The notes under the pieces: generated by a model
What the model was told of the DNA's origin: nothing
The model's database searches: none
The model's input: only the letters and a program-made list of their open reading frames with translations
NCBI GenBank assembly: GCA_963812415.1
Contig: CAWEVH010000043.1
Span: 253,808 to 317,807 of the forward strand
Direction of reading: 5' to 3'
DNA from: JACVRW01 sp963812415
GTDB taxonomy: Bacteria; Actinomycetota; Thermoleophilia; Solirubrobacterales; Thermoleophilaceae
Length of the DNA: 64,000 bases
Program-made: the position numbers and the translations under genes
Shown: positions 1-7,923 of the stretch, in pieces
Layout of the letters: each line of letters opens with the position of its first letter
Numbering within the stretch: the first letter of the stretch is position 1

Positions 1-370
1 CGGCGAGCACACCGTGGAGGTCGCCACCGTGGAGGCCGAGCAGCCCCTCGGCCTCGAAGAAGACGACGCCCGCGCGATCGGACTCCACGGCCGCGCCGAT
101 CCCCTCGAGCCGGTCGAGCACCGTGCCCCAGAGCGAGCGCACGCCCTCGGGGTCGGGCGGCACGAGCCGCAGGGCGGGACAGCGCGACATCGCCTCCCCC
201 AGCCGCATGCCGGCCACCACGCCGAACGCCTCGGCGGGCGCCGAGACCTCCCCCACCAGCTGCTCGCGCCCGGCCTCGGGCGCCAGGGCGGTGGGCTCGG
301 AGAGGAGCGCCCGCCTGTCGCCCAGGGCGGCCAGCAGCTCGAAGCGGGGGTAGAGGACGCACACGACCAT
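1..370 (-). CDS. imuB: ImuB-like Y-family DNA polymerase homologue, N-terminal part (runs off window)
   Basis: Reading leftwards from an ATG at 370 gives about 123 residues before the window ends. The middle contains AFGVVAGMRLGEAMSRCPAL, followed by a finger-like stretch ending FFEAEGLLGLHGG, the layout of the Y-family N-terminus. The catalytic acids of active Y polymerases are not seen: the N-terminus reads VVCVLYPRFELL with no DxD-type motif, and the SxDE motif is replaced by FFEAEG. That is what the ImuB subfamily looks like. ImuB is a non-catalytic partner of the error-prone polymerase DnaE2 in the SOS mutasome, so a dnaE2 gene would be expected further left, outside the window. A perfect SOS box sits 5 bp upstream. 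The assignment to ImuB rather than an active DinB is inferred from the missing acids. Confidence 0.7.
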   Translation of the reverse strand, partial: MVVCVLYPRFELLAALGDRRALLSEPTALAPEAGREQLVGEVSAPAEAFGVVAGMRLGEAMSRCPALRLVPPDPEGVRSLWGTVLDRLEGIGAAVESDRAGVVFFEAEGLLGLHGGDLHGVLA

Positions 371-374
371 GATA

Positions 375-388
375 CGAACACATGTTCG
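375..388 (-). promoter_or_regulatory. LexA (SOS) box
   Basis: CGAACACATGTTCG fits the Gram-positive/actinobacterial LexA consensus CGAACRNRYGTTCG at every position. It ends 5 bp before the imuB-like start codon. Repressor bound here would block the promoter or the transcription start itself, placing the gene under DNA-damage control. Confidence 0.85.
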
Positions 389-418
389 CATCTGGGGCGG
401 CGGCGTGCAAGGTCGCTG

Positions 419-1709
419 TCAGCCGCCGCCCGCCACGCGCTCGATCAGGTCGGCCGCGCGCTCGGTGCCGCGCACGTCGCGAAGCCGCGCGGAGATCCGC
501 CGCCAGGCGGTCGCGCAGCCCGGCATCGCCAGCAGCTGGTCGAGCGCGGCCGGCAGCTCGGCCGGGTCGTGCTCGTAGGTGTCAAGCCGGATGCCGAACC
601 CGGTCTCGTCGATCCGCTGCGCGTTGTCGTACTGGTCCCAGAACACCGGCAGGACCACCATCGGCTTGCCGAAGTGGAGGCACTCGGTGACGGTGTTGTT
701 GCCGCCGTGCGTGATCACGCGCGTCGACCTGCGGGAGGACCGACGCCTGCGGCAGGAACTCCTCGCCCACCATGTTGTCCGCCAGCTCGAGCTGGTCGTG
801 CTGCGGCCCCATCGAGACGACCACCCGGTAGGGCCGCCCGGCCAGCGAGCCGATCGAGCGCGCGCATCAGCTCGAGGTCCCCCGAGGCCGAGCGAGCCGA
901 GGCTGAGGTAGACGAGCGGCCCCTCGCGCTCCGGCCAGCGCGGCCGGCAGCTCCCAGTCCGCGTCGGTCGCGCGCACGCTGCGACTCGAGGTTGTGCCAG
1001 CGTCGGCCCGAGCGGCCGCGCCCGCTCGTAGTCGACCTCCGAGGGGTAGATCCAAAGGTTCAGGCCGGTCCGACTCGTGGATGAACTCGAGCTCCGGCAG
1101 CGGCGGGCGCACCGCGCTCGCGGCAGAAGGCGTCGAAGTCGGCTTGCAGGTCGGCGTGCGTGCGCCGGAACTCGTGCGCGGAAGGCGTCCCAGCCCGCGC
1201 GGTCGGCAGCTCGGGTAGCCGGAGAAGGTGGGCGCCACGTCGGGGTCCTTCAGCTCGGCCGGGTTGCAGGAGACGATCCGCACCCAGGGCCGGCCCGACG
1301 CCGGCAGGGCCGGGAACGACGACGACGTTGTCCTCGACGATCACGTCCGGCTCGAGCTCGCCGATGATCTCGACGAGCCGCTCGTCGACGTAGCTTCGCG
1401 CCGTCGACGAGCGCCTGGAAGGTCGGCGCGACGAACCCCTCGAGCTGCTCGATCGTGGGGGTGCGGAAGACGGGAGCCGTCTCGCGGATGAAGTCCTTCC
1501 AGAACTGGCCCGGGTCCTCCTCGGAGTCGTCCGGCGGCGTCGAGCCGCATGAGCCGCTCCTCGAAGCCCTTCTCCTCGAGCGCCCCCTTGAACGACTCCT
1601 CGACGATGAACAGCACCCGGTGGCCTCGCCGGCGCAGCACGTCGCCGATGCCGACGCAGTTGTTGGTCGGCCCGTAGGCGCCCTCCGGGAAGAAGACGAT
1701 CGTGCTCAT
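419..1709 (-). CDS. UDP-glycosyltransferase, MGT/GT1-like, split by several frame changes
   Basis: The N-terminus (ATG at 1709, MSTIVFFPEGAYGPTNNCVG) has the opening beta strand and glycine loop of GT-B glycosyltransferases acting on small lipophilic molecules. The C-terminus (718 to 419) carries the donor-binding signature HGGNNTVTECLHFGKPMVVLP followed by FWDQYDNAQRI, typical of GT1/MGT enzymes. Between about 1530 and 720 the frame changes several times, although each piece still reads as family-like sequence. The whole locus has the normal length of about 430 codons, so it is either a recent pseudogene or an indel-damaged assembly. Donor sugar and acceptor cannot be told. Confidence 0.7.
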
Positions 1710-1799
1710 GCGGGCGGCACCCTACGGTCTCGAGCGACGCAGCGCGCGTGGTGCGACGAACGTGCTGGAGTACGGGCCATAGCATCAACTCCGGGACGT

Positions 1800-2402
1800 T
1801 CATCGACGTGGCCGACGCAACCGGTGAAGCGGCGCGGCGAGCGTGGCGAGCACCGCGGAGGTCACGATCTCCACGTAGCGCTCCGCCGGCAGGCCGGCCT
1901 CGGTCACGAGGTCGTCCCAGACCCGAAAGGAGATGAGCTCCCATACGAGCGCCGCCGCCTCGTCCGAGCGCCAGCTGCGGTGCACGTGGCCCTCGCGGCG
2001 AAGCGTCCGGGCGATGGCCGCGGCTCCCTGCATGCGCTTGGCGGTGCGATCGCGCCAAGCCGCGCCGGCGGCCCCCTCGGTAGCGCGCTGCTGGTCGAGC
2101 GCGCGTGCGAGCGCGGCGATGCGCGGGTTGCGCTGCGCCTGCATCTCGGCCCACGCGCGCAGCTGGGCCGGGCCGTCGCCGGCGTCCGACACGGCGGCGA
2201 TCCATCCCGCGAGGTCCTCCCGCTCGTCCACGTGCTCGACGAGCGCCAGCAGCAGCGCGGCCCGGTCGGGAAAGTGCAGGTAGAGCGCCTGGCGGGAGAT
2301 GCCGCTCGCCCGCGCCAGCTCGGACATCGACGGCGTGGCCTCGGGCCGCTCCTCGACCAGCGAGCGCGCCGTCTGGAGGATTCGCTCGCGCGTACTTGAC
2401 AC
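1800..2402 (-). CDS. TetR/AcrR family transcriptional regulator
   Basis: This 200-residue protein has a typical N-terminal TetR helix-turn-helix at about residues 6-50 (RERILQTARSLVEERPEATPS, then LARASGISRQALYLHFPDRA) and a variable helical ligand domain after residue 60. It is transcribed divergently from the SnoaL-like gene at 2467. The shared 64-bp gap holds two near-identical palindromes that are probably its operators, so it likely represses both itself and its neighbour. The ligand is unknown. Confidence 0.88.
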   Translation of the reverse strand: MSSTRERILQTARSLVEERPEATPSMSELARASGISRQALYLHFPDRAALLLALVEHVDEREDLAGWIAAVSDAGDGPAQLRAWAEMQAQRNPRIAALARALDQQRATEGAAGAAWRDRTAKRMQGAAAIARTLRREGHVHRSWRSDEAAALVWELISFRVWDDLVTEAGLPAERYVEIVTSAVLATLAAPLHRLRRPRR

Positions 2403-2445
2403 CTGTCAAGCGTATCGTGTAGAACTGAACTTGTCACCTGTCAAG
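2395..2445. promoter_or_regulatory. Two tandem palindromic operators and a divergent promoter
   Basis: CTTGACACCTGTCAAG (2395-2410) and CTTGTCACCTGTCAAG (2430-2445) are 16-bp palindromes with a CC centre; the second has one mismatch. Their start-to-start distance is 35 bp. The first contains a plus-strand TTGACA at 2396-2401, with a weak TAGAAC at 2420-2425 (18-bp spacing). The second contains the same hexamer on the minus strand. Operator and -35 boxes are thus superimposed in both directions, as expected for TetR control of a divergent pair. Confidence 0.75.
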
Positions 2446-2466
2446 TACGCGAGCAAGCGAGGACTC

Positions 2467-2856
2467 ATGGGCACGACCACCACCGCCGGGAACACCGTCC
2501 GCCTCCTGGAGGACGCCTGGAACGCCGCCGACGGCGAGGCATTCGGAGCGCCGTTCGCCGAGGACGCCGACTTCGTGAACGTCCGCGGCGAGCTCCACTC
2601 GGGACGGCGCGCGATCGCCGCCGGCCACCAGGGCATCTTCGACAAGCATCTACGCGGGGAGCACGGTCCGCTACCGGGTGCTCCAGGCCCGCGAGCTCGA
2701 CGACGGCTCGATCCTCGCCCACGTGGACGCGCAGCTGTCCGTGCCGGGTGGACCGCTCGCCGGCGACCACCAGGCCCTGGCCAGCGTGCTGCTCGTGGAG
2801 AACGGCGAGGGCTGCGCGATGGCCGCCTTCCACAACACGTGGTGGCAGCCGGCTGA
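2467..2856 (+). CDS. SnoaL/DUF4440-like small protein (NTF2 fold), frame change inside
   Basis: From the ATG at 2467 the protein starts with the NTF2-fold pattern TVRLLEDAWNAADGEAFGAPFAEDADFVNVRGELHSGR. This is typical of SgcJ/EcaC-type stand-alone domains of about 130 residues. Near 2645 the frame shifts and the second half continues as AGSTVRYRVLQARELDDGS and ends NTWWQP, so one base is missing or extra. Such domains bind small hydrophobic ligands or act as lyases or isomerases, and no activity can be assigned. It is controlled from the same intergenic operators as the TetR gene. Confidence 0.7.
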   Translation: MGTTTTAGNTVRLLEDAWNAADGEAFGAPFAEDADFVNVRGELHSGRRAIAAGHQGIFDKHLRGEHGPLPGAPGPRARRRLDPRPRGRAAVRAGWTARRRPPGPGQRAARGERRGLRDGRLPQHVVAAG

Positions 2857-2874
2857 GCGGCGGCAGGGTCGCTG

Positions 2875-3615
2875 TCAGCCGGAGAGCGCCGCCGCCCCCG
2901 CCACCAGGCTCGCCACCCCGGTGACCAGGACGAGTCCGAGCGCGATGCGGAAGAAGCGCTCGTGGTCCACGCGCGAGAACGCGAACGCCCCGAGCAGGTG
3001 GCCGGCGAGCACGAGCACCAGCAGCCCCGCGAGCAGCCCGGGCCGCAGCGCGCCGCCGCCCTCCACCGCCAGCAGGATCGCTCCCCCGGCGACGTTGAGC
3101 GCCAGGAAGCTCGCCGCCAGCGTCGCCCGGAACTCGCGCGCGCTCACGCCGTGCGCCTCGAGCCAGAGCACGATCGGCGGCCCGCTCACGCTGATCGAGG
3201 TGGTGAGCACCCCGCTCGCGAAGCCCACGGCCAGGCTCGCGCCGGCGGCCAGGCGGGGCGGTCGCGCGAGCAGCCGTCGGCGCAGCTGCCAGGTGGCCGC
3301 GGCGATCACGGCCAGGCCGACGCCGATCTGGAGCACCTCCTTGGAGAGCGCTCCGAGGATCACCACGCCGACGCCGAGCCCCGGCAGGGCGGCCGCCAGC
3401 ATCGGCGCCAGCCGGCGCCAGTCCACGTGCTCGGGGCGCCCGCGCTCGAACAGCACCAGCAGGTTGAGCGCCAGGCCGAGTATGAGCAGGGTCGTCACGG
3501 CCTCGGCGGGCCGGAGCACCGCGAACAGCGCCGGCGAGAGCACGAGCGCGAAGCCGAAGCCCGTGCTCGACTGGACCGCCGCCCCGACGAGCGCCGCGAT
3601 CGCGGCGAGGAGCAT
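2875..3615 (-). CDS. TSUP-family (TauE/SafE-like) membrane exporter
   Basis: The 246-residue, highly hydrophobic protein has about eight membrane segments. The two family half-repeats are visible as VGAAVQSSTGFGFALVLSPA near the N-terminus and GFASGVLTTSISVSGPPIV near residue 155. TSUP proteins move sulfite, sulfonates or other organic anions across the membrane. The gene lies convergent to the SnoaL-like gene and 13 bp downstream of the pepP-like peptidase on the same strand, so it may be the last gene of the aro operon. The substrate is not inferable. Confidence 0.85.
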   Translation of the reverse strand: MLLAAIAALVGAAVQSSTGFGFALVLSPALFAVLRPAEAVTTLLILGLALNLLVLFERGRPEHVDWRRLAPMLAAALPGLGVGVVILGALSKEVLQIGVGLAVIAAATWQLRRRLLARPPRLAAGASLAVGFASGVLTTSISVSGPPIVLWLEAHGVSAREFRATLAASFLALNVAGGAILLAVEGGGALRPGLLAGLLVLVLAGHLLGAFAFSRVDHERFFRIALGLVLVTGVASLVAGAAALSG

Positions 3616-3628
3616 CAGCCGGAGATTC

Positions 3629-4720
3629 TCACCCGACGTTCACGAGTTCCTTGGTGAATCCGGTGAGGATCTCGGGCTCGCCGTCGCCGACGATCACGAG
3701 ATCCTCGATGCGCACGCCGAACTCGCCGGGCAGGTAGACGCCGGGCTCGATCGTGACCGCCGTGCCGGCGGCGAGCTCGCCCTCGGCGGTCTTGCCGAGC
3801 CGCGGGCCCTCGTGCACCTCGAGCCCGACGCCGTGCCCGAGCCCGTGCCCGTAGCGCTCGCCGTGCCCGGCGGCGTCGATCGGCTCGCGCGAGGCGGCGT
3901 CGACGTCGCGGCAGGCGGCGCCCGCGCGCGCCGCGGCGAGGCCCGCGCGCTGGGCGCCCAGCACGAGCTCGTAGACCTCGGTCGCCGAGTCGCTCAGCTC
4001 ACCCGTCGCGAGCGTCCGCGTGCAGTCGGAGCAGTAGCCGTCCACCCGGGCGCCCATGTCGACCACCACGAGCGTGTCCCTCGGGATCTCCACGTCGCGC
4101 GGCGTGGCGTGCGGGAGCGCCCCGTGCGGGCCGGAGGCGACGATCGGCGGAAACGACGGCCCCTCGGCGCCGCGATCCTCCATGAACCGGACGAGCCAGG
4201 TCGCCACCTCGCGCTCCGTGCGGCCGGCGAGGCCGCGCTCGCGCAGCGACTCGTAGGCCTCGGTGGCCAGCTCGGCGGCCGCGCGCATCGACGCGACCTC
4301 GGTGGCGTCCTTGACGAGGCGCAGATCCTCGACCATGCCACCGGCGGGAACGAGCTCGACGCCGGCGCTCACCTTCCCGGCGAGCCTGGCGTGGGCCTTG
4401 ACGCTCATGTCCTCGTCGTCGAAGCCGACGCGACCGCCGAGCCGCGCGGCCAGCTCGCCGAGCATGTCGCGTCCGACCGTCATCCGCTCGTAGCCGTGCA
4501 CCTGCTCGGCCGACTGCTCGACGTAGCGGAAGTCCGTGACGAACAGGCGCTCGCCGCGAGCCACGACGCAGGCTCCGTTCGTGCCCGTGAACCCCGTGAG
4601 GTAGCGCACGTTCACGAGGTTGGTGACGAGCAACGCGTCGAGCTCGCGCTCCTCGAGCGCGGCCGCGAGCCGATCGCTTCGGGCCGCCGTCGGCGTGCCG
4701 ACCGTCTCCGTCGCGTTCAT
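3629..4720 (-). CDS. pepP: Xaa-Pro aminopeptidase-like M24 metallopeptidase
   Basis: The ATG at 4720 overlaps the aroQ stop (ATGA) and gives 363 residues, the usual length. An N-terminal creatinase-like domain (LLVTNLVNVRYLTGFTGTNG) precedes the pita-bread catalytic domain. All five metal ligands are visible in order: Asp in VVVDMGARVDG, Asp in YCSDCTRT, His in GHGLGHGVGLEVHE, Glu in TIEPGVY and Glu in VRIEDLV. It removes N-terminal residues preceding proline, in the cytoplasm. A pepP/pepQ-like gene behind aroQ is a common Gram-positive arrangement. The frame is open much further upstream, but that part only shadows aroQ and aroKB. Confidence 0.92.
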   Translation of the reverse strand: MNATETVGTPTAARSDRLAAALEERELDALLVTNLVNVRYLTGFTGTNGACVVARGERLFVTDFRYVEQSAEQVHGYERMTVGRDMLGELAARLGGRVGFDDEDMSVKAHARLAGKVSAGVELVPAGGMVEDLRLVKDATEVASMRAAAELATEAYESLRERGLAGRTEREVATWLVRFMEDRGAEGPSFPPIVASGPHGALPHATPRDVEIPRDTLVVVDMGARVDGYCSDCTRTLATGELSDSATEVYELVLGAQRAGLAAARAGAACRDVDAASREPIDAAGHGERYGHGLGHGVGLEVHEGPRLGKTAEGELAAGTAVTIEPGVYLPGEFGVRIEDLVIVGDGEPEILTGFTKELVNVG

Positions 4721-5160
4721 CCCTGGAGCGCCTCCTTGAGCATCTCGAGCGCCTGGCGGTAGCCCGCCGGGCCCTGCCCCTGCACGGTACCGACGCACAG
4801 GTCGCGGATCACCGACACTCGCCGCCACTCCTCGCGCTTCTGGAGATCCGACAGGTGCACCTCCACCGCGGGCAGGCCGGCCACCTCGAGCGCGTCCCGG
4901 ATCGCCCACGAGTAGTGCGTCCAGGCGCCGGGATTGAGGATCAGTCCGTCCGAGCTCTCGCCGGCCCGGTGAAGGAACTCGCAGTACTCGCCCTCGTGGT
5001 TGGTCTGGAAGAAGCTCACGTCGAGGCCGAGCTCGCGCGCGGCCAGCTGGACCTTGACCTCGAGCTCGGTCAGCGTCAGGCCGCCGTAGTGGTCGGCGTC
5101 GCGGCTGCCGAGCACGTCGAAGTTCACGCCGTGGAGGACTTCCACGCGGCGCCGCTTCAC
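4717..5160 (-). CDS. aroQ: Type II 3-dehydroquinate dehydratase
   Basis: At 147 residues it matches the type II enzyme that converts 3-dehydroquinate to 3-dehydroshikimate. Conserved elements are the lid Arg and Tyr in GSRDADHYGG, QTNHEGEYCEFLH, ILNPGAWTHYSWAIRDAL and VEVHLSD. The usual N-terminal GPNLNLLG is changed to GVNFDVLG, an unusual set of substitutions beside the active site, although the key Asn is kept. Its start overlaps the aroKB stop and its stop overlaps the pepP start, so all three are translationally coupled. Confidence 0.92.
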   Translation of the reverse strand: MKRRRVEVLHGVNFDVLGSRDADHYGGLTLTELEVKVQLAARELGLDVSFFQTNHEGEYCEFLHRAGESSDGLILNPGAWTHYSWAIRDALEVAGLPAVEVHLSDLQKREEWRRVSVIRDLCVGTVQGQGPAGYRQALEMLKEALQG

Positions 5161-6704
5161 CCGGCGTGCACCTCCTCGATCGCCGCGCGCAGCTCCTCGC
5201 GCCCGACCTCGTGTCCGGGGGTGACCTCGCCAGGCGACTCCACGAGCACGAACGGTACCCGGCCCTCGGCGCGCTTCTTGTCGCGCTCCACGAGCGCCAG
5301 CACGTCGTCGACGGAGGCGGAGTCGAAGGTGAGCGGCAGGCCGCGGCGGCCGAGCAGCTCGGCGACCTCGGCGCGCAGCGGCTCGCGACCAGACAGCCGC
5401 AGGGCAGCGAGCAGGCCGACCCCGACCGCCTCACCGTGCCGGTAGCGGCGGTAGCCGGTGGCGGCCTCGATCGCGTGCCCCACCGTGTGTCCGAGGTTGA
5501 GCGCCTGGCGGCGCCCCGAGTCGCGCTCGTCCCCGGCCACCACGGCGAGCTTCGTGCGCAGGCAGCCCTCGATCACCCGGGCGTCCAGCTCGCCGCCCGC
5601 GCGCACGCGGGCCCAGAGCTGCCCGCCCGCGATCAGCGCGGTCTTGACGACCTCCACGTAGCCGGCCGCCAGCTCCTCCGCGGGCAGGGTGTCGAGCGTC
5701 GCGGGATCGCAGAGCACGGCGCTCGGCTGGTGGTAGGCGCCGGCGTAGTTCTTCCCCTCGGGCAGGTCGACCCCCGTCTTGCCGCCGTAGGCCGAGTCGA
5801 CCTGGGCCACCAGCGTCGTGGGCACGCCGACCCAGCGCATCCCGCGCTGGTAGATCGCGGCGCAGAAGCCGGCGAGGTCGCCCACCACGCCGCCACCGAC
5901 CGCCACCACGAGGTCGCCGCGCTCGGCCCCGGCGCGCGCCAGCTCGCGCAGCACGGCCCCGGCGCCGGCGAGCGTCTTCTGATCCTCGCCGGGGGCGAGC
6001 ACGATCCGCGAATGGCCCCCGAACGGCTGCGCCTCGGCCACGTGCTCGTCGGTGACCACGAAGCGCCGCCCGGCGGCCGGGAAGAAGAACCCCGAACGAA
6101 GCAGCCCGCGCCCGAGGAAGACGGGGTAGTCGCCGGACGCCGTCGAGGCCCACACGAGCCGGCTGCCCGGCGGCGCCGAGCGGAGCGCCAGCAGCGCCTC
6201 GAGCACGCGCCGCAGCGTGTCGCGCTCGCCCGGTGGCACCACGGCGTCGGCCACGGCCTCGTAGAGCGCCGAGCGGTCGGCGTGGAGCTGCGCGAAGCGG
6301 CCGGGGTCACGGGCGAGGGGCCGGCCGCGCCCGGAGGCCCGCCGCCACGCCTCCTCCGGCGAGACCTCGATCAGGACGACCGTGTGGCGCCCGAGCGCCT
6401 CGCGCACGCGCTCCGAGGTCACCGCGCCGCCGCCGAGGGCGATCACGCCCGGGCCGGGCTCGCGGGCGAGCGCGTCCTCGAGCAGCTCGAGCACCAGCTC
6501 TTCCTCGCGCGCGCGGAAGGCGGCCTCGCCCTCGCGATCGAAGAACGACTCGATCGGCTCCCCCAGCCGCGCCTCGAGCTCGCGGTCGGAGTCGCGCGCC
6601 TCGATCCCGAGCTCCGCCGCCAGGGCGCGGGCGCCGCTCGACTTGCCGGCGCCCATGAAGCCGACCAGCACGAGCGCGCCGCCGGCGGCTATCCGCGCCT
6701 CCAA
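5157..6704 (-). CDS. aroKB: Fused shikimate kinase / 3-dehydroquinate synthase (AroK-AroB)
   Basis: One open frame of 515 residues joins two shikimate-pathway enzymes. Residues 1 to about 165 are shikimate kinase, with Walker A GFMGAGKSSG, the shikimate-binding DSD stretch near residue 38, GGGAVTS and the lid RPL. From about residue 180 (SGDYPVFLGRGLL) it is 3-dehydroquinate synthase, with the NAD-binding GGGVVGDLAGF and zinc-site segments such as NLGHTVGHAIEAATGY and RHGEAVGVG. The two are usually separate, adjacent genes; the fusion is known in some actinobacteria. It overlaps aroC by 16 bp and aroQ by 4 bp. Confidence 0.95.
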   Translation of the reverse strand: MEARIAAGGALVLVGFMGAGKSSGARALAAELGIEARDSDRELEARLGEPIESFFDREGEAAFRAREEELVLELLEDALAREPGPGVIALGGGAVTSERVREALGRHTVVLIEVSPEEAWRRASGRGRPLARDPGRFAQLHADRSALYEAVADAVVPPGERDTLRRVLEALLALRSAPPGSRLVWASTASGDYPVFLGRGLLRSGFFFPAAGRRFVVTDEHVAEAQPFGGHSRIVLAPGEDQKTLAGAGAVLRELARAGAERGDLVVAVGGGVVGDLAGFCAAIYQRGMRWVGVPTTLVAQVDSAYGGKTGVDLPEGKNYAGAYHQPSAVLCDPATLDTLPAEELAAGYVEVVKTALIAGGQLWARVRAGGELDARVIEGCLRTKLAVVAGDERDSGRRQALNLGHTVGHAIEAATGYRRYRHGEAVGVGLLAALRLSGREPLRAEVAELLGRRGLPLTFDSASVDDVLALVERDKKRAEGRVPFVLVESPGEVTPGHEVGREELRAAIEEVHAG

Positions 6705-7867
6705 CCGATGCGCTCCTGGTAGGCGGTGAGGGCGGCGAGGGCGTCGTCGATGTGATCGCCGCCGAGCTTCTCCCGGTAGGCGGACGCCAGCACGAGCGCC
6801 ACCATCGCCTCGCCCACCACGCCGGCGGCCGGCACCGTGCAGGAGTCGGTGCGCTCGCGCAGCGCCTGCGCCGGCTCCTTGCTCTCCGTGTCGACCGAGC
6901 GGAGCGGCTTGGTGAGCGTGGGCAAGGGCTTCATCGCCCCCACGACGACCAGCGGGTCGCCGGTGGTCATGCCGCCCTCGAGGCCGCCGGCGCGATTCGT
7001 CTCGCGGTGGTAGCCGCGCTCCTCACTCCAGAAGATCTCGTCGTGCGCGGCCGACCCGACCCTGCTCGCCAAGTCGAAGCCGTCGCCGATTCCCACGCCC
7101 TTGAGCGCCTGGATCGACATCACCGCACCGGCCAGCCGGCCGTCGAGGCGCTGCTCCCAGGAGATGTGGGAGCCGATCCCCGGCACGAGGCCGAAGGCGA
7201 TCACCTCGAAGAGCCCGCCGAGGGACTCGTTCGCCTTGCGCGCAGCGTCGATCTCGGCGACCATCGCGGCGCTCGCGTCGGGATCCAGGCAGCGCACCGG
7301 GGACTCGTCGACGCCGTCGAAGTCGGCCGGGGCGAGGCGGCCCTCGCGCGGCGGCGCGACCGCCGTGCCGATGCGCGTGACGTGCGAGAACACGCTCACT
7401 CCGAGCGCCCGCAGGTACGCCTTTGCGAGCGCGCCGGCGGCCACGCGCGCGGCCGTCTCCCGCGCGGAGGCGCGCTCGAGCACGTTCCGGACGTCCGTGT
7501 GCCCGAACTTCTGGATACCGGCCAGGTCGGCGTGGCCCGGCCGCGGCAGGTGGACCTCCTCCACCTCCGCGTCGACCGGCCACGGGTTCATCCGCTCCTC
7601 CCAGTTCTGGTAGTCGCGGTTCTCGATCCAGAGCGACACCGGGCTGCCGAGCGTGCGCCCGTGCCGGATGCCCGACCGCACGCTGGCGCGGTCCTTCTCG
7701 ATCTTCATGCGCCCGCCGCGGCCGTGGCCGAGCTGGCGCCGGGCGAGGTCACGATCGAGATCCTCGGGGCTGAGCTCGAGACCGGCCGGCAACCCCTCCA
7801 CCACTGCGGTGAGGCCCGGGCCATGGGATTCACCCGCTGTGACGAACCGGAACGACAAAGCGCCCAC
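6689..7867 (-). CDS. aroC: Chorismate synthase
   Basis: The 392 residues make a full-length chorismate synthase, which converts EPSP to chorismate with reduced FMN. Signatures are GESHGPGLTAVVEGLPAG at the start, the arginine-rich GRGGRMKIEKD, the family block GHTDVRNVLERASARETAARV and the late motif GGLEGGMTTGDPLVV. It is the first gene of the aroC-aroKB-aroQ-pepP run and follows the pilus cluster on the same strand after a 56-bp gap, so read-through from the pilus genes is possible. Confidence 0.96.
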   Translation of the reverse strand: MGALSFRFVTAGESHGPGLTAVVEGLPAGLELSPEDLDRDLARRQLGHGRGGRMKIEKDRASVRSGIRHGRTLGSPVSLWIENRDYQNWEERMNPWPVDAEVEEVHLPRPGHADLAGIQKFGHTDVRNVLERASARETAARVAAGALAKAYLRALGVSVFSHVTRIGTAVAPPREGRLAPADFDGVDESPVRCLDPDASAAMVAEIDAARKANESLGGLFEVIAFGLVPGIGSHISWEQRLDGRLAGAVMSIQALKGVGIGDGFDLASRVGSAAHDEIFWSEERGYHRETNRAGGLEGGMTTGDPLVVVGAMKPLPTLTKPLRSVDTESKEPAQALRERTDSCTVPAAGVVGEAMVALVLASAYREKLGGDHIDDALAALTAYQERIGWRRG

Positions 7868-7923
7868 ACCCTACTGAGAGGATGCGGGCGCCTTGCCTGT
7901 TGGAGGAGGGACTGCGGGAAGGG

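Noticed and set aside
2678..4762. A 694-codon plus-strand open frame
   Set aside because: It starts in the real SnoaL-like reading but then runs antiparallel to the TSUP and pepP genes with low-complexity Arg/Ala/Ser sequence; the minus-strand genes have all family motifs.
5166..6722. A 518-codon plus-strand open frame opposite aroKB
   Set aside because: Composition is Arg/His/Gly-rich with no domain, while the minus strand encodes both complete enzymes.
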